64,000 bases of DNA from Actinomadura rayongensis. Its GTDB lineage: Bacteria > Actinomycetota > Actinomycetes > Streptosporangiales > Streptosporangiaceae. Each line of letters begins with the position of its first letter. Position 1 is the stretch's first letter. Below the pieces are notes generated by a model that was not told the DNA's origin, searched no databases, and worked only from the letters and a program-made list of their open reading frames with translations. The stretch spans positions 682,001 to 746,000 of the forward strand of contig NZ_WUTW01000002.1 of the NCBI RefSeq assembly GCF_009831215.1, in the 5' to 3' direction. The position numbers and the translations under genes are program-made. This document shows positions 1-7,577 of this stretch, piece by piece.

Positions 1-2
1 AA

Positions 3-1241
3 TACCGCATCGGCGTGCTTGTGGCGTTCTCTGGCAGCCTCACCCACGAGGGCGAGGAGACCACCGAGTCGAAGGAGAACGCCGGCCTGCCCGAGAGCGC
101 CCTCCCGAAGGCGTTCGCCTACACGCGCGCCGACGACCTCGCGACGCGGTCGGGCGGGCAAGGTCAGCCGGAATACCGCATCCTCGTGGTCGCCGAGAAA
201 TATCAGACGGGGTTCGACCAGCCGCTGCTGACGACCATGTACGTCAACAAGAAGCTGACAGGCATCTCGGCTGTCCAGACACTCTCACGCCTGAATCGGA
301 CCGCCGACCGCAAGAGTCAAAGCGACCTTGCGGTCCTGGACTTCTCCAATGACGCCGCGGACGTCCAGCAGGCATTCCGTCCCTACTACGAAGAGGCGAC
401 GACCCTCCCGTCCGACCCGAACCTGCTCTATACCGCGCAGAGCCGGGTGCGGGCAGCGCGGATCCTGTCCGACTCCGAGATCGAAGAGTTCATGGCGGCC
501 TTCCACGCCGCTGAGGAAACGGCGACAGGGTCCTCCACCCACGCCGAGCGGCTGCACGCGGAGTTGTATCGGCTGCTCGCACCAGCCGTCGAACGGTTCA
601 CCGAACTCGCCGACGGCGACGAGGACCAGCAGGTGGCGGAGGACTTCCGCGCCGACCTCCGCGACTACGTCCGCAAGTACGGTTTCCTCGCGCAAATCGT
701 CCCCTACCAGGACGCCGATCTGGAAAAACTGTACATCTACGGACGGCACCTGCTCAACCGGCTGCCGCGCCGTGCGGACGGCGGTGTCGACATCGGCGAG
801 ATCGACCTGAGCCATCTGCGTGTCGAGCAGACCGGCGAGCACGACGTCAGCCTGTCACCCGAAGACCCGACGCCGATGAAGGGCTTCGCGGACGGCCCGG
901 TCACCGCTCGTGAGCAGGAGAAGTCACCGCTGTCGGAACTGATCGAAAGGTTCAACGCCAGGTTCGGTACCGACTTCACCGAACAGGACATCATTAAGCC
1001 GTTCGAGGAGGCGCTGGCCGACCCCAAGGTCAAGCAGGCCGCCGTTGCCAACGATGATGAGGGGAATTTCGGCGTCGTCTTCGACCGGGTCTTCGAGGAC
1101 AAGATGATGGACCACGTCGATTCCATCGCAAATCTCGGTCGGCAGTACTTCGGTTCCGATCCCGAGGTCAAGGCCGCATTGAACAGCCGTGCCCGGCGCG
1201 CCGCGTGGGATCTGCTCCGGCGGCAGACCGGGGTCGCCTGA
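3..1241 (+). CDS. hsdR: Type I restriction enzyme R subunit (HsdR), 3' part only
   Basis: The frame is open from the first bases of the window, so the 5' end lies outside. About 413 C-terminal residues of a protein usually near 1000 residues are present. The start of the fragment reads as the last helicase motifs of a superfamily 2 translocase: ILVVAEKYQTGFDQP, then GISAVQTLSRLNRT, the QxxxRxxR-like motif VI region. The rest is the helical C-terminal domain that docks on HsdM/HsdS. HsdR is the ATP-driven translocase and nuclease of type I restriction-modification. The nuclease domain, HsdM and HsdS are not visible here and should lie upstream. A kinase gene follows on the same strand after 116 bases. 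Confidence 0.85.
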   Translation, partial: YRIGVLVAFSGSLTHEGEETTESKENAGLPESALPKAFAYTRADDLATRSGGQGQPEYRILVVAEKYQTGFDQPLLTTMYVNKKLTGISAVQTLSRLNRTADRKSQSDLAVLDFSNDAADVQQAFRPYYEEATTLPSDPNLLYTAQSRVRAARILSDSEIEEFMAAFHAAEETATGSSTHAERLHAELYRLLAPAVERFTELADGDEDQQVAEDFRADLRDYVRKYGFLAQIVPYQDADLEKLYIYGRHLLNRLPRRADGGVDIGEIDLSHLRVEQTGEHDVSLSPEDPTPMKGFADGPVTAREQEKSPLSELIERFNARFGTDFTEQDIIKPFEEALADPKVKQAAVANDDEGNFGVVFDRVFEDKMMDHVDSIANLGRQYFGSDPEVKAALNSRARRAAWDLLRRQTGVA

Positions 1242-1357
1242 CCGACCGCCGGTGCCGGCCGTTCGCCGCCTGATCCGGCGAACGGCTGGACAGGTGATCT
1301 TCGATGCCGGAAGACTGACGGCGAGGCGTCCGAAATGCGAACACCAGCGGAGAAAAG

Positions 1358-2935
1358 ATGCCGGTCAAGTCCATCGGTGGCCGCTACGAGCTGATCGACA
1401 GAATCAGCTCAGGGGGCATGGGCGTGGTGTGGCGCGGCTACGACACCGTCCTAGACCGTGAAGTGGCGGTCAAGGTGATCCGGCCGGACATGCTGGTCAC
1501 TCCCGAGGACGCCGCCGACATGGCGGAACGGTTCCGCCGTGAGGCCCGGATCACCGCCCGGATCCAGCACCACGGCGTGCCGCAGGTCTTCGACGCGGTC
1601 CTCGATGTGGGCGCGGCCGACGAGCTTTACCTGGTCATGGAGTACGTCCATGGCATCGGCCTGCGATCCTACGTCGACCCAGCCGACCCTCTCCCAATCT
1701 CATGGGCCGCCGCCGTGGGCGCGCAGATCGCCACCGTCCTCTCCTACGCGCACGTGATCCCTGTGGTCCACCGGGACCTTAAGCCGGACAATGTCCTGGT
1801 GACGCCCGGTGGCACTGTCAAGGTGCTGGACTTCGGCATCGCCGCGATCCTCCGCCCAGACGTCGCGAAGATCACTGCGACGGGTCGGCCGGTGGGCACT
1901 GTTCGGTACATGGCTCCCGAGCAGGCCAACGGAGGCCGGGTCACGCCGCGCAGTGACCTCTACGCGCTCGGGTGCCTGCTGCACGAATTGCTGGCGGGCT
2001 CCCCGCTATTCGAGGGCACGAGCGACTACCAACTGCAGCACCAGCACATCAACCAGCAGCCTCGTCCGCTGCGCGCCCTGCGCGCGGACGTTCCCGAGCC
2101 CCTGGAATCCCTGATCCTCGACTTGCTGGAGAAAAGTCCCGAGCAACGTCCAACCGACGCCTATGCCGTCTACGAGCGGCTGCTGCCTTACCTCCCCGGC
2201 CCGGGATCGCCTCAGCCCACCGGGAACCGTCGAAGCCTCAGCGTTCCCGACCCGACTTTGATGTACCGGCGCCCGAACGCACCGCGTGGCCGCGAACGGC
2301 AGCGGCGCGAACTTGTGCCGCCTGCCACGACAGTCGACGTAATGACCGTCGCACCCCCGGCGTTGCGGCGAGCGATCGACGACGCGCTCGCTCGCTCGGA
2401 CGAACTCCTCGAAGCCGAGCGGTACACCCAGGCGGCCGACGCCGTGGAAGCCGTCATCGCCGCCGCTGGCCCGGCGCTGGGCACCGAGAGCACCGAACTG
2501 CGCGAACTGCGCTTCCGTCGCGCTCTGATCCTTTTCCTTGGCAGCGACGCCCGCACGGCCCTTCAGGAATTTGACGCCCTGGCCGACGTCTTCGCACGCA
2601 CCGAGGGGCCCGCCGGCGGGAAAGTGCTCGAATGCCGCCGCTACGCTGCTCTCTGCCGGGCGAACCTGGGACAGAACACCGACGCCCTGCGGCAGTTCAG
2701 CCGACTTCTCGACGACGTCGTGGCGGCCGATGGCGACGCCGGAGAACTCGCCCTCGACGTACGTCACAGCATCGGCATGTTGTATCTGTCTGAGGGCGAC
2801 ACGGCGGCAGCAGAAGTCGTCTTCGAGGCACTCCACCACGACCACCTCGTTATCAACGGCCCCGACGACGAACGCACCCGGGAGGCCGCTGAACTCCTCG
2901 CGCGAATCCGCCGCAACAACTTTGACGGATCTTGA
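1358..2935 (+). CDS. Ser/Thr protein kinase with C-terminal TPR-like region
   Basis: A 525-residue protein with a complete Hanks-type kinase domain at about residues 8-275. It has the glycine loop SSGGMGVV (17-24), lysine K39 in VAVKV, the catalytic loop HRDLKPDN with D140, DFG at 158-160, and an APEQ activation-segment end. No transmembrane segment follows, unlike PknB-type receptors, so it is probably cytosolic. Residues from about 350 to the end are alanine-rich helical pairs resembling tetratricopeptide repeats, which could bind a partner. The ATG has GGAG about seven bases upstream. It lies directly behind hsdR on the same strand, so a role linked to restriction is inferred from position. 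Substrates are unknown. Confidence 0.85.
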   Translation: MPVKSIGGRYELIDRISSGGMGVVWRGYDTVLDREVAVKVIRPDMLVTPEDAADMAERFRREARITARIQHHGVPQVFDAVLDVGAADELYLVMEYVHGIGLRSYVDPADPLPISWAAAVGAQIATVLSYAHVIPVVHRDLKPDNVLVTPGGTVKVLDFGIAAILRPDVAKITATGRPVGTVRYMAPEQANGGRVTPRSDLYALGCLLHELLAGSPLFEGTSDYQLQHQHINQQPRPLRALRADVPEPLESLILDLLEKSPEQRPTDAYAVYERLLPYLPGPGSPQPTGNRRSLSVPDPTLMYRRPNAPRGRERQRRELVPPATTVDVMTVAPPALRRAIDDALARSDELLEAERYTQAADAVEAVIAAAGPALGTESTELRELRFRRALILFLGSDARTALQEFDALADVFARTEGPAGGKVLECRRYAALCRANLGQNTDALRQFSRLLDDVVAADGDAGELALDVRHSIGMLYLSEGDTAAAEVVFEALHHDHLVINGPDDERTREAAELLARIRRNNFDGS

Positions 2936-3033
2936 TATGCGGTTCAGCCCGATCGCCGATGCCTTTGAATCATCAAGAAGCGTTCCGGAATTCTGACCTC
3001 CCTGTACACCCTTGGTAATGAAAGGCAACCTGG

Positions 3034-3555
3034 TCAGCTTGGGACGTTGCCGAAGATGCGGCTGCCGGGGGCTTTCGGGTCGTTGCCGGCCCAGAACTCG
3101 TACCAGTGGGCGGCGAACTCCGCGCGGGAGATCGCGCCGTCGCCGTTGGAGTCCAGCAGGTCGAAGGTGGTTCCGGTGTCGGTGCTTTCGCCGCTCCACG
3201 CCTCGATCATCCGCCGGTATTCGGCCGGGGAGATGAGGCCGTCGCCGTTCTCGTCCACGGCCTCGAACATCGCGTCGGCCGTGGCGGTGACCGCGTCGGG
3301 CATGGTCGTGAGGAGGTCGACGACCGTCAGGACGTCGTCGACGGAGACCGCGTCGGCGTTTCTGGCGTGTTCGGCCAGGGTGTTCCACCAGCCGCGCATG
3401 ACCTCCAGGAGCCGGTCCTCGTCGCCTGCGACCCGGGTCGCCGCCCAGCGGCGGGCCAGGGCTTCGAAGTCCGTTTCGTGGAGGGCGCCGTCCCCGTCGC
3501 CGTCCATCGCGTCGAAGACCAGCCGGACTTTGTCTCGCTGAAAGGAGGTCGCCAT
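3034..3555 (-). CDS. EF-hand calcium-binding protein (calerythrin-like)
   Basis: About 173 residues with three clear EF-hand loops: DAMDGDGDGALHETDF near the start, AVDENGDGLISPAEY, and LLDSNGDGAISRAEF near the end. A degenerate hand lies between the first two. This is the layout of prokaryotic calerythrin-type four-EF-hand proteins, which bind Ca2+ in the cytosol as buffers or sensors. The start at 3555 was chosen because an AAGGG ribosome site precedes it. An upstream in-frame start adds only 12 unconvincing residues. It follows the ECF sigma factor gene on the same strand after about 90 bases. There is no signal peptide. Confidence 0.85.
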   Translation of the reverse strand: MATSFQRDKVRLVFDAMDGDGDGALHETDFEALARRWAATRVAGDEDRLLEVMRGWWNTLAEHARNADAVSVDDVLTVVDLLTTMPDAVTATADAMFEAVDENGDGLISPAEYRRMIEAWSGESTDTGTTFDLLDSNGDGAISRAEFAAHWYEFWAGNDPKAPGSRIFGNVPS

Positions 3556-3645
3556 ATTTTCCCTTGTCCCCTTATTTCGGAAGAGGGGCACGGGCTGTGC
3601 GGCGACCTTGGCGTCGCGGACGAGTGACGACTTGATTGCCTGGAG

Positions 3646-4515
3646 TCACGGCCGGGCTGCGGTGAGTTTGGCCGGGTTCATCATCCACAGGACCTGGTCG
3701 ATGCGGTCGCCGGACGTGGTGACGGTCAGCACGGTGAACAGTTCGCCGTCGCGGTGGAGCAGCGCGGCGGCCTGGCCGTTGACGGTGGTCCGTTCGATGG
3801 TGACGCCCGTCCAGAACCTGTCCGCGAACGCCCGGACGTATCTGGCCACGCGGGGCGCTCCCACCACGGGGAACCGGGACGCCCGGACAGCGCCGCCGCC
3901 GTCGGAGTAGCTGACGGCGTCCGTGGCGAGGATCTTCTCCAGGGCCGCGAGGTCTCCGGCGCGGGCGGCGGTCACGAACGCGGTCAGCAGCCGTTGCTGT
4001 TCGGCCTCGGTCGCTGGGGCGCGGCGCCCGGAGCGCACGTGTTTGCGGGCCCGGCTGACGAGCTGCCGTGCCGCCGCCTCGCTCGTCTGAACGATCTCGG
4101 CGATGCGCGGATAGGGGTAGTCGAACGCCTCCCGCAGGACGTAGGCCGCGAGTTCGGTCGGGGACAGGCGCTCCAGCAGGATCAGGACGGCGAAACTCAG
4201 GGCCTCGCCGCGTTCGGCGCCGAGATGCGGGTCGTCGCCGGTGGCCACCGGTTCGGGCAGCCACGGGCCGACGTAGGTCTCGCGGCGCACCCGCGCGGAC
4301 TGGAGCACGTTGATCGCGAGCCGGGTCGTCGCCGTCGCCAGGAACGCGGCCGGGTCGGCGACGGTGGCGCGGTCGTAGGCCTGCCAGCGCAGCCACGCGT
4401 CCTGGACCACGTCCTCGGCTTCGGCCGCGCTGCCCAGCATCCGGTAGGCGATGCCGAACAGGCGCGGCCGGACGGCGGCGAAGACGGACGCGGCGGCGTC
4501 GAGATCGTCCGCCAC
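3646..4515 (-). CDS. ECF41-family RNA polymerase sigma factor (SigJ-like)
   Basis: 289 residues. Sigma-70 region 2 lies at about residues 10-75 (RLFGIAYRMLGSAAEAEDVVQDAWLRW spans it) and region 4 at about 110-165. A SnoaL/NTF2-like C-terminal extension covers about 175-285. ECF41 signature motifs are visible: WLPEP in the linker, SDGGGA (usually DGGGK/R) and NPAKL (usually NPDKL) in the extension. In this family the extension, rather than a separate anti-sigma factor, controls activity. The neighbour upstream on the same strand is an NmrA-like oxidoreductase, the kind of gene usually found beside ECF41. The regulon and signal are unknown. Confidence 0.9.
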   Translation of the reverse strand: MADDLDAAASVFAAVRPRLFGIAYRMLGSAAEAEDVVQDAWLRWQAYDRATVADPAAFLATATTRLAINVLQSARVRRETYVGPWLPEPVATGDDPHLGAERGEALSFAVLILLERLSPTELAAYVLREAFDYPYPRIAEIVQTSEAAARQLVSRARKHVRSGRRAPATEAEQQRLLTAFVTAARAGDLAALEKILATDAVSYSDGGGAVRASRFPVVGAPRVARYVRAFADRFWTGVTIERTTVNGQAAALLHRDGELFTVLTVTTSGDRIDQVLWMMNPAKLTAARP

Positions 4516-4607
4516 GGCGCGCCCCCCGTCGATCCTGGTCCGGCGGCCAGCGTCTCACGCGCCGGGGCGCCGGACGGCGGCGCGGTCGGCCGCCGTCCGG
4601 GACGCGG

Positions 4608-5363
4608 CTAGACGGCGTCCGTTCCGGCCAGCCAGTCGGCGTACTTGAGCGCGCCCAGCCGCGCGCCGTCGTCGACCGGGACGAGCGTGTGCTCGTCCAG
4701 CTCGGCCCCGAAGTACTGCGCGTGCGGGTCGGTGACGACCTCGCGCGGGTCGTGCCAGGCCGCCAGGGCGTCGCGGAAGAACTCGTCCATCCGGACGCGC
4801 TCCGGGCCGGCGATCTCGACCGGGCCGTTCAGCGGCGCGCCCACCGCGACGTCGGCGACCGTCCCGGCGACCTCGTCGCCCGCGACCGGCTGGAAGAGGA
4901 CCGGCGGCATGCGGACGGTGCCGCCGTCCGTCGCGCCGTCGGCGATCTGCCGCGCGAACTCGAAGAACTGGGTCGCGTGGACGATCGAGAACGGGATCGG
5001 CGCGTCCTCGATCAGCTTCTCCTGCGCGGCCTTCGCCCGGAAGTAGCCGATGTCGTGACGCCGCCGCGTGCCCACGATCGACAGCGCGACATGGTGGCCC
5101 ACTCCGGCCGCCTCCTCGGCGGCCAGCAGGTTGCGGGTGGACGTCTCGAAGAACTCCAGCACGGCGGCTTCCTCGAAGGACGGGGAGTTGGACACGTCCA
5201 CCACCACCGAGGCGCCGGCCAGCGCCTCGTCCAGCCCGGCGCCGGTGAGCGCGTTGACGCCGGTGTTCGGGGAGGCGGGGACGGCCTCGTGGCCGCGTTC
5301 GCCGAGCCTCGTGACGACCTTCGACCCGATCAGGCCGGTGCCCCCGATGACCACGATCTTCAT
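4608..5363 (-). CDS. NmrA/SDR-like NAD(P)-binding oxidoreductase
   Basis: 251 residues starting with a Rossmann nucleotide-binding motif, VIGGTGLIGSKVV, at residues 5-17. The atypical extended SDR/NmrA layout follows and there is no obvious YxxxK active site, so redox sensing or an unassigned reductase are both possible. It is encoded just upstream of the ECF41 sigma gene on the same strand with 92 bases between them. Genes like this are standard ECF41 partners and targets, so it is the likeliest product made when the sigma factor is active. A candidate ECF41 promoter lies about 50 bases upstream. Confidence 0.85.
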   Translation of the reverse strand: MKIVVIGGTGLIGSKVVTRLGERGHEAVPASPNTGVNALTGAGLDEALAGASVVVDVSNSPSFEEAAVLEFFETSTRNLLAAEEAAGVGHHVALSIVGTRRRHDIGYFRAKAAQEKLIEDAPIPFSIVHATQFFEFARQIADGATDGGTVRMPPVLFQPVAGDEVAGTVADVAVGAPLNGPVEIAGPERVRMDEFFRDALAAWHDPREVVTDPHAQYFGAELDEHTLVPVDDGARLGALKYADWLAGTDAV

Positions 5364-5411
5364 GACTCGCCTTCCTGTCCGCCGGGCGTGGACCGCCCGG
5401 TCGTCAGCTAG

Positions 5412-5438
5412 GACCGGACGGCCCTCCTACCTGTGACG
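5412..5438 (-). promoter_or_regulatory. Candidate ECF41-type promoter of the oxidoreductase-sigma pair
   Basis: On the minus strand CGTCACA is followed after 16 bases by GGTC. The known ECF41 promoter is TGTCACA, about 16 bases, then CGTC. One mismatch in each element remains. The -10 lies about 49 bases from the oxidoreductase ATG, a sensible distance. Assignment is by eye. Confidence 0.45.
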
Positions 5439-5536
5439 GCTTCGGCGAAAGATCCCGCAGGCGGCCCTACGCCGACCGCCCGCCCAGATTGGCCCGAATT
5501 GTCCCGAATAGGGGTGGGGGCGCGCCCGAGGATCGG

Positions 5537-5566
5537 TTGACCCTCGCGTTGAAGCCTTTTTAATCT
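5537..5566 (+). promoter_or_regulatory. Candidate sigma-70-type promoter of htpG
   Basis: TTGACC at 5537-5542 is followed after 18 bases by TAATCT (or after 16 bases by TTTAAT) in a short AT-rich patch that stands out from its surroundings. It lies about 40-45 bases before the chosen htpG start. No HAIR (HspR) or CIRCE element was seen. Confidence 0.45.
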
Positions 5567-5606
5567 TGGCCGGTTGTCGGACAGCCGAAGAGAGAAAGGT
5601 CCGCGC

Positions 5607-7490
5607 GTGGGCGAGGAGACGTTCAGGTTCCAGGCCGAGGCCGCCCAGATCCTCGACCTCATGGCGCATTCGCTCTACAGCAACAAGGAGATCTTCCTTC
5701 GCGAGCTGATCTCGAACGCGTCGGACGCGATCGACCGGCTGCGCATCGAGCGGTTCTCCCGGCCCGAGACGGTCGCGGACGAGCCCGACGACGCGCCGGG
5801 CATCCGCGTCGCCTTCGACAAGGACGCGGGCACCGTCACGATCTCCGACAACGGCATCGGCATGAGCCGCCAGGAGGTCATCGACAACATCGGCACGATC
5901 GCGCGGTCGGGCACCGGCGAGTTCCTGCGGGCGATGTCGGGCGACCAGCGGGCCGACACGGCGCTGATCGGGCAGTTCGGCGTCGGCTTCTACGCCGCGT
6001 TCATCGTCGCCGACCGGGTGGTGCTGACCACGCGGCGCGCCGGGCTCGGGCCGGACGAGGGAGTGCGCTGGTCGTCCGACGGCAAGGGCGAGTACACGCT
6101 GGAGGCCGTCGAGCGCGCCGAGCGGGGCACCACGATCGTCCTGCACCTGCGCGACGGCGAGGAGGACCTGCTCAACGAGCACCGGCTCCGCACGATCGTC
6201 CAGCGCTACTCCGACCACATCAGCCTGCCCATCGCGATCGGCGACGACGACGCCCCGGTGAACCGGGCGTCGGCATTGTGGGCGCGTCCTCGCAGCGAGC
6301 TGGCCGAAAGCGACTACCACGAGTACTACCGGCACCTCACCGGCGACTACGCCGACCCGCTCGCGTACGTGCACGCGAAGGTCGAGGGACGGTACGAGTA
6401 CACGCTGCTGCTGTACGTCCCGTCCCAGGCGCCGTTCGACCTGTGGATCCCGCAGGCGACGCACGGCGTGAAACTGCACGTCCAGCGGGTGTTCATCCTG
6501 GAGGACACCGGCCAGCTCATGCCGCCCCACCTGCGGTTCGTGCGCGGCGTCATCGATTCGAGCGACCTGCCGCTGAACGTGTCCCGCGAGATCCTGCAAG
6601 GGAGCCGGGCGGTCGAGCACATCCGGTCCAGCGCCGTCAAGAAGGTGCTGGCGCTGCTCAAGGGCATGGCGAAGGACGACCCCGAGAAGTACGCGGTGTT
6701 CTGGAAGCAGTTCGGGGCCGTCCTGAAGGAGGGCGTCGCCGACGACCCCGCCCACCGCGAGGACCTGGCCGAGCTGCTGCGCTTCACGTCCACCCGGTCC
6801 GCGACGCAGGACGCCGACGTCTCGCTCGCCGACTACGTCGCCCGGATGAAGGACGGCCAGGACAAGATCTACTACCTGCTCGCGCCGAACCCGTCCGCCG
6901 CCGCGAGCAGCCCGCATCTGGAGGCGTTCCGCGCCAAGGACATCGAGGTGCTGCTGCTCGGCGACGCCGTGGACGCCTTCGTCGTGACCGGCCTCCCGCC
7001 CGAGTACCAGGGCAGGCGGCTCCAGTCCGTCGCGCAGGGCGCCCCCGACTTCGGCGCGCTGGAGGACGCGACGGAGAAGGAGGCCGCAGAGAAGGCCGGC
7101 TCCGACTACGCCGACCTCGTCGGCAAACTGAAGGAGCACCTCGCGGGACGGGCCTGGGACGTGCGCGTCACCAGCCGCCTCACGACGTCGCCCGCCTGCG
7201 TCGTCGCCAACGAGGCCGACACCGACCTCACGCTGGCGCGCCGGATGCGCGGCACCGGGCTCCCGAACCAGCCGATCCTGGAGATCAACCCGAGCCATCC
7301 GCTGGTCGAGCGCCTCAACCGCGGCCAGGACGATCCGCGCCTCGCCGACTGGGCGAACGTCCTGTTCGACCAGGCCGTCCTGACCGCCGGCGCGCGTCTG
7401 GAGGAGCCGGGCGCGTTCGTGTCCCGCCTGAACGACCTCCTGATCACCCTGACCGGCGAAACCCCCGACGCGCCGCCGACGTCCAACTGA
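5607..7490 (+). CDS. htpG: Molecular chaperone HtpG (Hsp90 family)
   Basis: 627 residues, the normal length for bacterial Hsp90. The N-terminal GHKL ATPase has the family motifs LYSNKEIFLRELISNASDA near residue 20, DNGIGM, and GQFGVGFYAAF. The middle domain includes GVKLHVQRVFI and NVSREILQ. A C-terminal dimerisation domain follows. It acts in the cytosol as a dimeric ATP-dependent chaperone. GTG at 5607 was chosen over a TTG 33 bases upstream because AGAAAGG sits seven bases before the GTG and the protein then begins GEETFRFQAEAAQ, as in relatives. It stands alone with its own promoter and a terminator hairpin after it. Confidence 0.95.
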   Translation: MGEETFRFQAEAAQILDLMAHSLYSNKEIFLRELISNASDAIDRLRIERFSRPETVADEPDDAPGIRVAFDKDAGTVTISDNGIGMSRQEVIDNIGTIARSGTGEFLRAMSGDQRADTALIGQFGVGFYAAFIVADRVVLTTRRAGLGPDEGVRWSSDGKGEYTLEAVERAERGTTIVLHLRDGEEDLLNEHRLRTIVQRYSDHISLPIAIGDDDAPVNRASALWARPRSELAESDYHEYYRHLTGDYADPLAYVHAKVEGRYEYTLLLYVPSQAPFDLWIPQATHGVKLHVQRVFILEDTGQLMPPHLRFVRGVIDSSDLPLNVSREILQGSRAVEHIRSSAVKKVLALLKGMAKDDPEKYAVFWKQFGAVLKEGVADDPAHREDLAELLRFTSTRSATQDADVSLADYVARMKDGQDKIYYLLAPNPSAAASSPHLEAFRAKDIEVLLLGDAVDAFVVTGLPPEYQGRRLQSVAQGAPDFGALEDATEKEAAEKAGSDYADLVGKLKEHLAGRAWDVRVTSRLTTSPACVVANEADTDLTLARRMRGTGLPNQPILEINPSHPLVERLNRGQDDPRLADWANVLFDQAVLTAGARLEEPGAFVSRLNDLLITLTGETPDAPPTSN

Positions 7491-7496
7491 TCACCT

Positions 7497-7514
7497 CCCG
7501 CGTGTGGACGCGGG
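7497..7514 (+). terminator. Hairpin after htpG
   Basis: Perfect 7-bp stem CCCGCGT / ACGCGGG with a four-base loop, starting six bases after the htpG stop codon. There is no T-tract, which is common in actinobacterial terminators. Confidence 0.5.
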
Positions 7515-7577
7515 CCGGCGTGTCCGGATGAGGCCAAAGCGACGGTTCTTGATCAGCTTCGGCTGTAGGGATGGGGG

